From Rhizobium sp. AAP43 (GTDB taxonomy: Bacteria > Pseudomonadota > Alphaproteobacteria > Rhizobiales > Rhizobiaceae), in contig NZ_LJHS01000005.1 in NCBI RefSeq assembly GCF_001296045.1, positions 310,001 through 374,000 of the forward strand: DNA of 64,000 nt, written 5' to 3'. This document shows positions 38,555-48,260 of the stretch, piece after piece (position 1 is the first letter of the stretch; the number at the start of each line of letters is the position of its first letter). The notes under the pieces are model-generated. The model did not search any database. It was not told the origin of the DNA and worked only from the letters and a program-made list of their open reading frames with translations. A program made the translations under genes and the position numbers.

Positions 38555-40969
38555 TCAGCTCAGATAGGAGCGGGCGAGGATATCGGAGAGTTTCTCCAGT
38601 TCCCGTTCCAGATTGACATAGGTGTCCGCCGTCATGGTTTCGGGTGTCAGCACGGCAAGGCCGGAATGCAGGCGCATGGCTTCGCGGAAGAGGTTGGACA
38701 TCTGGCCATTGACCATGGCGTTGGGCAGTTGCTCGACCTCGATGCGGATCTCGTTGAGCTGGAAGAGGATCGAGCGCGGGTTGAGCGGATCGAGCGCCAG
38801 AAGGTCAGTAACGGTCAGACGTGCCGTCGAGACATTGTAGCGACGGCGATGGGTCATCACGTTGTCGCCGATCTCCAGCAGCATGTCGAGCGCGCCATCG
38901 GGTGCATCCGGGCCGGTCATGTGGCCAAGCAGGCGGGTCATGTGCAGCCCGCGTTCAATCAGGCGTCCAAGCGTCAGGAACCGCCAGCCAGTGAAGCGAT
39001 ACATGTTTTCATGCACGAGACCGGCAAAGCCCGCGAGCTTGCGCAGGAGGATGGTCATCGCATGGGCCGCGTCGTCGCCGGGCTTCACATGTTCATGGAA
39101 GCGCCTCGCGGTTTTCGACAGGTCGTTGAGCGCCAGCCAGCCATCGGGCGAAAAACGGTCGCGAATGTTGCTGGCTGAGTAGACGGCGCTGTCGATGTTG
39201 CGCAGCAGGCTGTCGGGTGCACCCTTGCCGGGGTCGACATCGATGGCGGCGAGATAGTCGCTGACGAAGGCCAAGAGCGGCTGGCTCGGATCGGCGCTCT
39301 CGGCGTAGCGGGAATGCCAGGCGCGCAGGATACGCAGCACGCCTTCTGCCCGCTCGATGTAGCGGCCAAGCCAGAACAGGTTGTCGGCGGCGCGGCTCGG
39401 CAGGCTGCCGGGCATGTTGCGGGTGAAGGTTTCCTCGGCGGGCAGAAGCGAGGTGCGCTCTACCGGTTTGTCGGAGACGATCCAGACGTCGGCTGCACTG
39501 CCGCCGGACTGCATGGCGATCGCGGAGGCATCGCTGCCGCTGCCGATACGGGCGAAACCGCCGGGCATGATCTGCCAGCCGTCATTGGTGCGGGCGGCAA
39601 AGACGCGCAGGCTCATCGGCCGCGGCGTCAGGCGACCGTCGACCATGGCCGGCGTCGTTGACAGCGTGACCACTTCCTGGCCGACGAGATTGCCTGTTTC
39701 GGCTTCCAGCCATTCGGAAATGCTGCGGCTTTGTGGATCCTTGTAGCGCGAACCAAGCACCGAGCGGCCGTTGTCATCGAAGAAGGGCAGGCGGGAGAAG
39801 GCGGAACCCACCACCATGCGGTCGAGATTGCGGGCGACATGCTCGCGCTCTGCCTTCTGGCCGCACCACCAGGTGGCGATCGATGGCAGTTTCAGTTCTT
39901 CGCCCAGCAGATGCCGCGAGAGCGTCGGCATGAAAGCGAGGAGGGCGCGGGTTTCCAGAATGCCGGAACCGAGCGCGTTGACGAAGGTGACCGCGCCATT
40001 GCGCAGCGCCTCGACCATGCCGGGCGTGCCGATATAGGAATTCTGGTCGAGTTCGAGTGGATCGGCAAAGGCCGCATCCAGACGCCGCCACAGCACACTG
40101 ACGGGTTTCAGGCCTGCGACCGTGCGCACCATGACCTTGCCGTCGACGACGGTCAGGTCTTCGCCCTCAAGCAGCATGATGCCGAGGTAGCGGGCGATAT
40201 AGGCGTGTTCGAAATAGGTTTCGTTAGCGGGGCCCGGCGAAAGGACCGCAATTCGTTCGTCGCTGCTGCGCGCCTTGCTCTGCAAAGCCTTGCGGAAGGC
40301 ACCGAAGAAGGAGGCGAGGCGGTGGACATGGGTTTCGGCATAGAGGTCGGAAAAGGCGCGGGCCGTCGCCACGCGGTTTTCCAGCGCAAAGCCCGCGCCG
40401 GAAGGCGCTTGCGTCCGGTCGGCCAGAACCCACCAGTTGCCGTCAGGCCCGCGGCCGATTTCGAACGAACAGAAATGCAGGTAGTGGCCGCCGACGGGCT
40501 TGATGCCGACCAGTGGGCGCAGAAATTCGGGATTGGAAGCGATCAGCTGCGGCGGCAGAAAGCCTTCCTGGACCAGCTTGTTGTCGGAATAGATGTCGGC
40601 GACCACCGCTTCCAGCAGATTGGCGCGCTGCACCAGCCCTTCGGCCAGCACTTGCCATTCGGTTTCCGAAATCAGGACCGGGACATGGGAAAAGGGCCAG
40701 GCCCGCTCACTCGAACCACCGGCGCCATACGCCCGGTAGAACACGCCGGCATCGCGCAGATAGCGGTCGGCGCGGGAGAACCGCTCATGCAGTTCCTCGT
40801 CCGACATGGTCTCGATGGCCGAGAGCAGAGGGCGCCAGACCGGGCGGACATTGCCCTGGGTGTCGAGCATCTCGTCGGCAACGCCCGGCAGTACCCGATA
40901 GCCGGCCGAGCGGGCCTCGCTGTCGGGATCGTCTGGCGGTGACATCTCCGCTGCCGTTTTTGGTGCCAT
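38555..40969 (-). CDS. Fused circularly permuted ATP-grasp ligase and alpha-E (DUF403) domain protein
   Basis: An 804-residue two-part protein. Residues 90-480 match the type-2 circularly permuted ATP-grasp family: GVFYRAYG, SFEIGRGPDGNWWVLADRTQ split over neighbouring strands, SPGPANETYFEHAYIAR, EGEDLTVVDGKVMVRT and ALGSGILETRALLAF. After about residue 510 comes the helical alpha-E domain, which begins LPSRAADNLFWLGRYIERAEG and ends with a helix bundle carrying several RxR and His residues. In many genomes these are two separate genes, and here they are fused. An amide-bond-forming activity is predicted for the family but not demonstrated. Confidence 0.88.
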   Translation of the reverse strand: MAPKTAAEMSPPDDPDSEARSAGYRVLPGVADEMLDTQGNVRPVWRPLLSAIETMSDEELHERFSRADRYLRDAGVFYRAYGAGGSSERAWPFSHVPVLISETEWQVLAEGLVQRANLLEAVVADIYSDNKLVQEGFLPPQLIASNPEFLRPLVGIKPVGGHYLHFCSFEIGRGPDGNWWVLADRTQAPSGAGFALENRVATARAFSDLYAETHVHRLASFFGAFRKALQSKARSSDERIAVLSPGPANETYFEHAYIARYLGIMLLEGEDLTVVDGKVMVRTVAGLKPVSVLWRRLDAAFADPLELDQNSYIGTPGMVEALRNGAVTFVNALGSGILETRALLAFMPTLSRHLLGEELKLPSIATWWCGQKAEREHVARNLDRMVVGSAFSRLPFFDDNGRSVLGSRYKDPQSRSISEWLEAETGNLVGQEVVTLSTTPAMVDGRLTPRPMSLRVFAARTNDGWQIMPGGFARIGSGSDASAIAMQSGGSAADVWIVSDKPVERTSLLPAEETFTRNMPGSLPSRAADNLFWLGRYIERAEGVLRILRAWHSRYAESADPSQPLLAFVSDYLAAIDVDPGKGAPDSLLRNIDSAVYSASNIRDRFSPDGWLALNDLSKTARRFHEHVKPGDDAAHAMTILLRKLAGFAGLVHENMYRFTGWRFLTLGRLIERGLHMTRLLGHMTGPDAPDGALDMLLEIGDNVMTHRRRYNVSTARLTVTDLLALDPLNPRSILFQLNEIRIEVEQLPNAMVNGQMSNLFREAMRLHSGLAVLTPETMTADTYVNLERELEKLSDILARSYLS

Positions 40970-40973
40970 CTGG

Positions 40974-43900
40974 TCAGATACCCTGCGGTCGCCTCAGGTC
41001 CAATGTATGCGGAAATTCCGGCGACACGGTCTCGGGCCAAAGTGTGTAGGAGCCGGCTGTATGGCCCCAAGGCTCGAAACGTGCAAGCCGACGGGCTTCC
41101 GCTTCATTCCCATTCACAGGGAAAGTGTCATAAGTCCGGCCACCGGGATGGGCGACGTGATAGACGCATCCGCCAATCGAGCGACCAGACCATCCATCAT
41201 ATATGTCGAATATTAGCGGTGTGTTTACAGGCAGGTTCGGATGCAAGCCAGACGCCGGTTGCCAGGCCTTGTAGCGGACACCCGCCACTGCAACGCCGTT
41301 GACGTCGGTTTTGCGCAGCGGCACCTGCCGACCGTTGCAGGCAACGGAATAGCGCTCGGGGTTGGCGGTCTCGAGTTTGACCTGCAGGCGCTCGACGGAC
41401 GAGTCCACATATCGGACTGTCCCGCCAACCGCACCTTCCTCACCCATGACATGCCAGGGCTCCAGTGCCTGGCGCAGCTCCAGCTTGGAATTCTCGTAGG
41501 TCACTTCGCCGACAAAGGGGAAGCGGAACTCGAGCTGGGCGGCAAACCATTCCGGTTTGAAGTCGAAGCCGTTTTCGCGGAGGTCGGCGAGAACTTCGAG
41601 GAAATCCAGCCAGAGATAATGCGGCAGCATGAAGCGGTCATGCAGGGAGGTTCCCCAGCGCACGAATCGACCGCCGATTGGGTTTTTCCAGAACCGTGCA
41701 ATGAGCGCGCGGATCAGCAATTGCTGGGCAAGCGACATGCGGGCATTCGGCGGCATTTCGAAGCCGCGAAACTCGACAAGGCCGAGGCGACCGGTCGGGC
41801 CATCGGGGGAAAACAGCTTGTCGATGCAGATTTCCGAGCGGTGGGTATTGCCGGTGACGTCGGTCAAGAGATTGCGGAACAGCCGGTCGACCAGCCAGGG
41901 CAGGGGTGGCGTTGCCCCAGAGGCGGGTAGCGGCACCTGGGCCATCGCGATTTCCAGCTCATAGAGGCTGTCATGGCGGGCCTCATCGAAACGCGGGGCC
42001 TGGCTGGTCGGGCCGATGAACATGCCCGAGAACATGTAGGACAAAGCCGGATGGCGCTGCCAGTGCAGGACGAGGCTCTTCAGGAGATCGGGCCGGCGCA
42101 GGAAAGGGCTGTCGGCGGGGTTGGCACCGCCGACCACGACATGGTTGCCGCCGCCGGTGCCGGTGTGGCGGCCGTCGATCATGAACTTGTCGGCACCAAG
42201 CCTCGTCTGGCGCGCTTCCTCATAGACAGCGTTGGTGGTCGCGACGCAGTCCTGCCAGCTGGCCGCCGGATGGATGTTGACTTCGATGACACCCGGATCG
42301 GGCGCAACGCGGATGACATTGATCCGCTCATCCTGCGGTGGGGCATAGCCTTCGATATGGACGGGAAGACCGAGATCTCGGGCGGCGGTCTCGGCCGCTG
42401 CCACCAGTTCCAGATAGTCTTCAATGGCCTCGACCGGCGGCATGAAGACGCAAAGACGGCCGTCGCGCGGCTCGACGCTCATCGCGGTGCGCACCGCGCC
42501 TCTGATGTCGCCGGCCGATCCGGTGATGTTCTGTTCGTTGCGGTCCTGCTGGGTCTCGCCGCTCTTGCGCGAGGCTTCGGGCATGGCCCGGCCTTCCCTG
42601 ACCTCAGGGCCATAGTCGGGAAGCGGTGCACGCGGAATGGAGGGATCGACCGGGTGGATGTACGGGTACTGCGACGGCGGCACGTAGGGCAGCGTGCCAA
42701 GCGGCATGCGAAAACCGATCGGGCTGTCGCCGGGAATGAGGAAGATCTTGCCGCGACGCGTGCGCCACTTTTCGCTGACCCATCGCCGGCCACCCGCTTT
42801 GGCGTTCCAGGCCTGAACCGGCAGGATGAAGCCTGTCGGCGTCGTCAGGCCGCGCTCGAAGACCTTGGCGATGCGGGCGCGCTCTTCCGGGCTTTCCAGC
42901 TTGGAATTCGACGGATCGACATTTTCCGGCAGGCTGCCTTCCTTGATGATCCATTCGGCCGGATCCTCATAGGCCGGTATGATCATCTCCTCCTCGATCT
43001 CCAGTTCCTTCGCGATGCCAGCCATCAGGGCATGCGCCTGTTCTGCCGAGACGCTTGTGTCCTGGTTTTCGGCGGCAATCAGGCTCGGCTCATGCCAGAT
43101 CGGCTTGCCGTCACGTCGCCAGTAGAGGGAGAAGGTCCAGCGCGGCAGGCTTTCGCCCGGATACCACTTGCCCTGGCCATAATGCAGGAAGCCACCGGGC
43201 GCGAAGCGCTCGCGCAGGCGGCGGATGAGCTGGTCGGCCAGCGCCCGCTTGGTCGGGCCGACGGCATCGGTGTTCCACTCGGCCGACTGGAAATCGTCGA
43301 TCGACACGAAGGTTGGCTCGCCGCCCATGGTCAGGCGCACGTCATGGGCCTTGAGGTCGCTGTCGACCTTCAGGCCCAGCTTGTTCAGCGCCTCCCAGCT
43401 GTCGTCGGAGAAGGGTTTGGTGATGCGCGGGTGCTCGGCAACACGGCTGACCTGCATGTCGAAGGCGAATTCTGTGTTTGCCTGACCCGTATAGCCGCCG
43501 GAGATCGGGGCCGCGTTGCGGTAATGCGGTGTGGCTGCGAGCGGGATATGGCTCTCGCCGGTGAGCAGGCCCGAAGTCGGGTCAAGGCCGATCCATCCTG
43601 CGCCTGGAATATAAACCTCCGCCCAGGCATGCAGGTCGGTGAAGTCGACTTCCGTGCCGGAGGGGCCGTCGAGAGCTTTCAGATCCGGTGCGAGCTGGAT
43701 GAGGTAGCCGGAGACGAAACGGGCTGCAAGGCCGAGACGGCGCAGGACCTGGACGAGAAGCCAGCTTGTGTCGCGGCAGGAGCCGCGGGCCGAGGTCAGC
43801 GTCTGCTCCGGCGTCTGGACGCCGGGCTCCATGCGGATGACGTAGCCGATGTCGTGCTGAAGTCGGGCATTGAGGCCGACAACCATGTCGACGGTGCCCT

Positions 43901-44318
43901 GACCAGGCGTCTTGTCGACCGTGTCCATGAAGGCCTCAAAAGCGGGCGAGGATGGCTCTGGTGTCCGGTAGATCGCAAGGTCTTCGCGGATGTCTTCCGG
44001 ATATTCGAAGGGCCATTTCGCGGCCACTTCCTCGGTGAAGAAGTCGAAGGGATTGTAGACCGTCATGTCGGCGACGAGATCGACCTCGATCTTGAGCTCC
44101 GTCACCGGCTCCGGAAAAACGAAGCGGGCCAGGTAGTTGCCGTAGGGATCCTGCTGCAGGTTGACGAAGTGTTTCTCGGGCGTGACCTTCAGTGCGTGGC
44201 TCAAGACCTTGGTGCGGGAATGGGCGGCGGGTTTCAGCCGGATGATCTGCGGTCCAAGCTGGACCGGATTGTCATACTTGTAGTGGGTGAGGTGGTAGAT
44301 GCTTGCCTTGATCGACAT
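40974..44318 (-). CDS. Transglutaminase-like protein fused to DUF2126 (predicted COOH-NH2 ligase)
   Basis: A 1114-residue protein. The N-terminal 300 residues are a transglutaminase-like domain with an N-terminal beta domain and the triad Cys181 ([10 protein letters not shown]), His230 (DLHAWAEV) and Asp246 (GLDPTSG). The remaining 800 residues are the DUF2126 region ([55 protein letters not shown]), predicted to be a glutamine-synthetase-like amidoligase. ATG 44318 starts a sequence typical of the family; the upstream frame to 44396 is unlike it. It is the first gene of the three-gene operon. No biochemical function is known. Confidence 0.88.
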   Translation of the reverse strand: MSIKASIYHLTHYKYDNPVQLGPQIIRLKPAAHSRTKVLSHALKVTPEKHFVNLQQDPYGNYLARFVFPEPVTELKIEVDLVADMTVYNPFDFFTEEVAAKWPFEYPEDIREDLAIYRTPEPSSPAFEAFMDTVDKTPGQGTVDMVVGLNARLQHDIGYVIRMEPGVQTPEQTLTSARGSCRDTSWLLVQVLRRLGLAARFVSGYLIQLAPDLKALDGPSGTEVDFTDLHAWAEVYIPGAGWIGLDPTSGLLTGESHIPLAATPHYRNAAPISGGYTGQANTEFAFDMQVSRVAEHPRITKPFSDDSWEALNKLGLKVDSDLKAHDVRLTMGGEPTFVSIDDFQSAEWNTDAVGPTKRALADQLIRRLRERFAPGGFLHYGQGKWYPGESLPRWTFSLYWRRDGKPIWHEPSLIAAENQDTSVSAEQAHALMAGIAKELEIEEEMIIPAYEDPAEWIIKEGSLPENVDPSNSKLESPEERARIAKVFERGLTTPTGFILPVQAWNAKAGGRRWVSEKWRTRRGKIFLIPGDSPIGFRMPLGTLPYVPPSQYPYIHPVDPSIPRAPLPDYGPEVREGRAMPEASRKSGETQQDRNEQNITGSAGDIRGAVRTAMSVEPRDGRLCVFMPPVEAIEDYLELVAAAETAARDLGLPVHIEGYAPPQDERINVIRVAPDPGVIEVNIHPAASWQDCVATTNAVYEEARQTRLGADKFMIDGRHTGTGGGNHVVVGGANPADSPFLRRPDLLKSLVLHWQRHPALSYMFSGMFIGPTSQAPRFDEARHDSLYELEIAMAQVPLPASGATPPLPWLVDRLFRNLLTDVTGNTHRSEICIDKLFSPDGPTGRLGLVEFRGFEMPPNARMSLAQQLLIRALIARFWKNPIGGRFVRWGTSLHDRFMLPHYLWLDFLEVLADLRENGFDFKPEWFAAQLEFRFPFVGEVTYENSKLELRQALEPWHVMGEEGAVGGTVRYVDSSVERLQVKLETANPERYSVACNGRQVPLRKTDVNGVAVAGVRYKAWQPASGLHPNLPVNTPLIFDIYDGWSGRSIGGCVYHVAHPGGRTYDTFPVNGNEAEARRLARFEPWGHTAGSYTLWPETVSPEFPHTLDLRRPQGI

Positions 44319-44453
44319 TCGCTTCCGCTTCGCTGTTCGCCACTGCCGATTTTTTCGGCTTGTCGCGATCTTGTGCAATGCAGCGGCATAAAGCAAGCAG
44401 ACCCGGCCATCTTCACGAGAGCCAGGCCTGACTTATCAATTGTCAAAAGCAGA

Positions 44454-45881
44454 TCAGCTCCGGCCGAACTCGTCGACCAGGCGGATAATGTCATCTTCGC
44501 CGAGATAGGAGCCGGTCTGCACCTCGATGACCTCCAGGCGGATCTTGCCGGGATTGGCGAGGCGGTGGACAGAGCCCTGCGGAATGTAGATCGACTGGTT
44601 CTCGTGCAGGATCGTCACCTTGTCGTCGATGGTCACTTCGGCGATGCCGCGCACGCAGACCCAGTGTTCCGCACGGTGATGGTGCTTTTGCAACGACAGC
44701 TTCTTCTCGGGATGGACGAAGAGGCGCTTTACCTGGAAGCGGTCGCCATTGAGGATCGAGGTGTAGCCGCCCCAGGGGCGCAGGGCCGTCGGGTGGTTTT
44801 CGGTCAGGTGCGTGGTCTTTGGATCAGCGGCGAGCATCTTCACCAGATTGCCGACATCCTGGCTGCGATCGAGGCGGCCGACATAGACGGCATCCTCTGA
44901 CGCGATCACGGCCACGCCATCCATGCCCTGCACGGCCAGATGGGCATCACGTGACATAATCAGTGAGTTCGTCGTGTCGCTGACAGTGGCATTGCCGCTC
45001 ACGACATTGCCATCCTCATCGCCACCGGCAAGCTTCCAGATCGCGTCCCAGCTGCCAAGATCCGACCAGCTGATTGCGGCGGGAACCACGGCTGCGTTCG
45101 GCGTCTTTTCCATGACGGCATAGTCGATCGAGATGCTTGGGGCCGCGGCAAAACTCTCGGCGTCGAGACGGGTAAAATCGAGGTCGCCCTTGGCCTTGTC
45201 GATTGCCTTTTCGACGGAGGCCAGAACCTCGGGGGCCAGTGTCTGCAATTCGGCAATCATCTGACCGGCCGAGAAGACGAACATGCCGGAGTTCCAGGCA
45301 TATTTGCCGCTGTCGAGCATTTCCTGCGCGACGTCCGCATTCGGCTTTTCGACGAAACGGGAAACGGTATGGACGCCGTCACCAAGATCCATGCCGATCT
45401 CGATATAGCCGTAACCGGTGGCAGGTTCGGTTGGGGTGATGCCGAAGGTGACGATCTTGCCGGCGCTTGCGGCCTTGGCTGCACGGGCTACGCAGTCACG
45501 GTAGGCGGCGTCGACGGTGATCTCATGGTCCGAGGGGAGGATCTGAATCAGAGCGTCGCTGCCATGACGGGCGCGGACGATCAGGGCGGCGGCGGCCACG
45601 GCGGCTGCCGTGTTGCGGGCAACGGGCTCGAGGATGATGGCATCCAGCTTGACATCCATTTCGCGGGCCTGCTCGGCCACCAGGAAGCGGAAGTCCTCGT
45701 TGGTCACGACGATCGGGGCATCATAGAGGGCGTCGTCCGATACGCGGGCCAGGGTCTTTTGCAGAAGCGTCTCGTCGCCGAGGAAGCGGATGAACTGCTT
45801 GGCCGCGGCTGCTCTCGACAATGGCCACAGTCTGGTGCCCTTGCCTCCGGCCATGATGACTGGCACGATCTTGACGCTCAT
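44454..45881 (-). CDS. manC: Mannose-1-phosphate guanylyltransferase / mannose-6-phosphate isomerase
   Basis: A 475-residue bifunctional enzyme making GDP-mannose for surface polysaccharides. The nucleotidyltransferase domain starts IMAGGKGTRLWPLSR and has ILPSDHEI and FVEKPN; its end is marked by SWSDLGSWDA. The C-terminal type-II phosphomannose isomerase cupin shows RPWGGYTSI, LSLQKHHHRAEHWV and IPQGSVHRLANPG, with metal-binding His/Glu. The length is normal. It is transcribed singly. A perfect inverted repeat lies about 120 bases upstream. The paralogue name in rhizobia varies (manC, cpsB, noeJ). Confidence 0.92.
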   Translation of the reverse strand: MSVKIVPVIMAGGKGTRLWPLSRAAAAKQFIRFLGDETLLQKTLARVSDDALYDAPIVVTNEDFRFLVAEQAREMDVKLDAIILEPVARNTAAAVAAAALIVRARHGSDALIQILPSDHEITVDAAYRDCVARAAKAASAGKIVTFGITPTEPATGYGYIEIGMDLGDGVHTVSRFVEKPNADVAQEMLDSGKYAWNSGMFVFSAGQMIAELQTLAPEVLASVEKAIDKAKGDLDFTRLDAESFAAAPSISIDYAVMEKTPNAAVVPAAISWSDLGSWDAIWKLAGGDEDGNVVSGNATVSDTTNSLIMSRDAHLAVQGMDGVAVIASEDAVYVGRLDRSQDVGNLVKMLAADPKTTHLTENHPTALRPWGGYTSILNGDRFQVKRLFVHPEKKLSLQKHHHRAEHWVCVRGIAEVTIDDKVTILHENQSIYIPQGSVHRLANPGKIRLEVIEVQTGSYLGEDDIIRLVDEFGRS

Positions 45882-46198
45882 ACGCTTCTTGCCTCTCTTG
45901 TCTTCTGGCTCCGTCGCAGTCCCATGCGACGAACGGTTTCATTGTGGTCTGGCCTTTTCCGGTATGCGCCCGGAAGGCTTTTTCTGCGCTCGAGACTTAA
46001 CGCAAAGATGTGAATATTGTTACATCTTTCTACAAGTTGCGGCCTTCGTGGCTGCGCGTTTCTCGACCATTAGGCATTTCCTGCGGTTGCGGGGCCTGTC
46101 GTCCTGTGCTCCATTCGCGCTCCGGCATGACGTCCGCCGCCGCCTGTCCCTGTTGCGTGTCCATCGCATTCTTGCATTCCGAAAAGGTATTGTCGCCC
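45882..46198. other. Divergent intergenic region between manC and the FAH gene
   Basis: These 317 bases hold no gene I can support. The open frame continuing upstream from the FAH gene to 46010 has no resemblance to that family. The one clear element is the inverted repeat at 46004-46029. Confidence 0.5.
46004..46029. promoter_or_regulatory. Perfect inverted repeat AAAGATGT-N10-ACATCTTT
   Basis: Two 8-bp arms (46004-46011 and 46022-46029) flank an AT-rich spacer that includes AATATT. It stands between the divergent manC and FAH genes and could be an operator for either. No known consensus is claimed. Confidence 0.45.
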
Positions 46199-46891
46199 GT
46201 GTCTCCGCTCTTTCCCGTTCCATCCTCTCCGCTCATTCCCGTTGCCGGTGTCTCGGAAGGTTTTCCCGTCCATCGCATCTTCTGCGTCGGGCGCAACTAC
46301 GCCGCTCATGCGGCAGAGATGGGCAATACGATCGATCGCGCGGCGCCCTTCTACTTCACCAAGCCGCCAACAGGCCTCGTTTTGTCAGGCGAGGCGATTG
46401 CCTATCCGCCGGGGACCGAGGATTACCATCATGAAATCGAGCTGGTGGTGGCCATCGGCCAGCCGGTGTTCAAGGTCCCGGTCGAGCAGGCCATGGCCGC
46501 CGTCTACGGCTATGCGGTTGGTCTCGACATGACCCGGCGCGACCTTCAACAGGTGGCAAAGGACAAGCAGCGCCCCTGGGATATCGCCAAAGCCTTTGAG
46601 CAATCAGCGGTGATTGGCGAGATTACTGCGGCCGACGCATTCACTCCTGGCAATCAGCGGATTTCGCTTGCCGTTAACGGTGCGCTGCGCCAGGAGGGCC
46701 GTCTTGACGAGATGGTCTGGTCGGTTGCGGAACTGGTCAGCCATTTGTCGCACTACTACCATCTGACGCCTGGCGACCTGATCTACACGGGCACGCCGTC
46801 TGGCGTCGGTGCCGTCGTTTCGGGCGACGTCTTGACCGGCGAGGTCGAAGGCTTGTCACCGATCTCGACGCCGATCGGGCCCAAGGCCTGA
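46199..46891 (+). CDS. Fumarylacetoacetate hydrolase (FAH) family protein, fumarylpyruvate hydrolase-like
   Basis: A protein of about 230 residues of the FAH fold, which cleaves C-C bonds of acyl-pyruvates or decarboxylates oxaloacetate. The family signature is FPVHRIFCVGRNYAAHAAEMG, read as adjoining motifs. The metal-binding acidic residues are in YHHEIELVVAIG and GLDMTRRDLQ, and YTGTPSGVGAV is near the end. The start is uncertain: GTG 46199 gives the usual short leader before the FPV motif, while TTG 46190 is better placed after AAAAGG. The next gene begins four bases later. Confidence 0.85.
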   Translation: MSPLFPVPSSPLIPVAGVSEGFPVHRIFCVGRNYAAHAAEMGNTIDRAAPFYFTKPPTGLVLSGEAIAYPPGTEDYHHEIELVVAIGQPVFKVPVEQAMAAVYGYAVGLDMTRRDLQQVAKDKQRPWDIAKAFEQSAVIGEITAADAFTPGNQRISLAVNGALRQEGRLDEMVWSVAELVSHLSHYYHLTPGDLIYTGTPSGVGAVVSGDVLTGEVEGLSPISTPIGPKA

Positions 46892-46895
46892 GGCG

Positions 46896-47315
46896 TTGAC
46901 CGATCTGGGGCAGGGGCCGGCACTCGTTGCAGACCGTGAGTGCGGGGAGTGCGCGCTGTGCTGCATCCTGCCCGACATCGACGTACTCGACAAACCGGCC
47001 AATATCCGCTGCGGCCACTGTCTTTCCGGTGGCGGCTGCGACGCCTATGACGCGCGGCCCGCCACCTGTCGCGATTTCTTCTGTCTCTGGCGCACGGATG
47101 AATCCCTTTCAGAAGAATGGGAGCCGTCGCGCGCGCATATGATGCTTTATGAACAAGGGCCGCAGCTGACCGTGCTGGTCGACCCGGCCTTTCCCGACGC
47201 CTGGCGACAGCCGCCCTATGCCGAGGCGCTTCAGGCGCGAGCCGCAGCACTCAAGACGCGGGGCGGCTATGTGGTGGTGTTTGTCGGCGATGCCGTGACG
47301 GTGATGGCGGGGTAG
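46896..47315 (+). CDS. YkgJ-type cysteine-cluster protein
   Basis: A 139-residue protein with nine cysteines in its first 63 residues (Cys16, 19, 22, 23, 39, 42, 48, 58, 63), arranged as CxxCxxCC, CxxC and later single cysteines. This is the pattern of the zinc/iron-chelating YkgJ domain, whose function is not established. DARPATCRDFFCLW is the characteristic final part. The second half has no metal ligands. The start is a TTG four bases after the FAH gene, so the two are probably one operon. Confidence 0.75.
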   Translation: MTDLGQGPALVADRECGECALCCILPDIDVLDKPANIRCGHCLSGGGCDAYDARPATCRDFFCLWRTDESLSEEWEPSRAHMMLYEQGPQLTVLVDPAFPDAWRQPPYAEALQARAAALKTRGGYVVVFVGDAVTVMAG

Positions 47316-47361
47316 TTCAGAGACCTGCCGCCTTCTTCAGGATATCGTCTATCCGCAAAAG

Positions 47362-47514
47362 TCACTCGCCCGTCAGCGCCTGCACCATCTGCTTCCAGCC
47401 AAAATGCAGCTGTCGGTCACCGGTAGAGGCGACGCCTTGCAGTGATTCGCGTGGTGAATGGGCTGTTGGCGGTTCTGACGCCGGAAATTCAAAAGGGCTC
47501 GCCGTTTCCGGCAA
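47362..47514 (-). other. Short open frame of doubtful status beside the tRNA gene
   Basis: Minus-strand frame of about 50 codons from a possible TTG, ending in RQLHFGWKQMVQALTGE before a TGA. The last 30 codons have coding-like composition, but the first part overlaps the tRNA terminator hairpin and no good ribosome-binding site is present. It may be the remnant of a gene end. I do not recognise it. Confidence 0.2.
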
Positions 47515-47520
47515 GCCCTT
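47491..47520 (-). terminator. Terminator after tRNA-Val
   Basis: AAGGGCTTGCCG and CGGCGAGCCCTT on the minus strand pair with one mismatch around a GAAA loop and are followed by TT, 14 bases after the tRNA 3' end. Confidence 0.75.
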
Positions 47521-47533
47521 GAAAGAATTCGAA

Positions 47534-47608
<75 letters not shown>

Positions 47609-47623
47609 ATCCGATGAGCGGCT

Positions 47624-47652
47624 TAAGACCACAAAACCTGTTCGCCCGTCAA
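47624..47652 (-). promoter_or_regulatory. Candidate promoter of tRNA-Val
   Basis: TTGACG (47647-47652) and GTCTTA (47624-47629) are 17 bases apart on the minus strand, about 15 bases before the mature tRNA. The -35 is good and the -10 is weak. Confidence 0.4.
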
Positions 47653-47703
47653 TAGGCATTTTGCAGTTTTGTGAAGAGATTTTTTCAATCCCCAGCGAAG
47701 GCC

Positions 47704-48066
47704 TTATGCAGCAAGGAGTTTGTTCACTTCATCAACGAGATCGCGAAGGTGGAAAGGCTTGGACAAGACCTTGGCATCCTTCGGCGCCTGCGAATCGGCG
47801 TTGAGAGCGACGGCGGCAAAGCCGGTGATGAACATCACCTTGAGGTCCGGATCGAGTTCGGTGGCGCGGCGCGCCAGCTCGATGCCGTCCATCTCGGGCA
47901 TGACGATGTCGGTCAAAAGCAGCGAGAAGGGCTCTTCGCGCAGACGATCATAGGCGCTGGCGCCGTTGTCGAAGGAGGAGACCTTGTAGCCCGCCTTTTC
48001 CAGCGCCTTCACGAGGAAGCGGCGCATATCGTTGTCGTCTTCGGCGAGGAGAATTTTCTGAGTCAT
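47704..48066 (-). CDS. cpdR: Single-domain response regulator CpdR
   Basis: A 120-residue receiver domain without output domain. It has the acidic pair Asp10-Asp11 in LLAEDDND, phosphoacceptor Asp53 in LLTDIVMPEMDG, and the conserved Thr and Lys in MFITGF and VLSKPFHLRDLV. The sequence corresponds closely to rhizobial CpdR1. In its unphosphorylated form CpdR recruits the ClpXP protease to the pole and promotes degradation of cell-cycle and chemotaxis substrates; the CckA-ChpT relay phosphorylates it. ATG 48066 gives the known 120-residue form; the frame to 48114 adds 16 residues not seen in the family. Confidence 0.95.
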   Translation of the reverse strand: MTQKILLAEDDNDMRRFLVKALEKAGYKVSSFDNGASAYDRLREEPFSLLLTDIVMPEMDGIELARRATELDPDLKVMFITGFAAVALNADSQAPKDAKVLSKPFHLRDLVDEVNKLLAA

Positions 48067-48260
48067 TGAGGAACCGCTGTTCATATATTGCATGGGAAAC
48101 TGGCAGCCGCTCACATTAGGGCTGCCTCAGTAAAGAACCGGTGAACAAGCACACTGCACCTATTTACCCGTTTTCCTCAGTATGGACTTCGGATCGGGCA
48201 ACTGGCAACATGACGAAGCGACAAGATTGTGACTTGGTAAAGAAGAACCATGGGGTGCTG

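Noticed and set aside
41973..44900. 975-codon plus-strand open frame
   Set aside because: It is antisense to the DUF2126 gene and part of manC, crossing their intergenic region without any recognisable motif.
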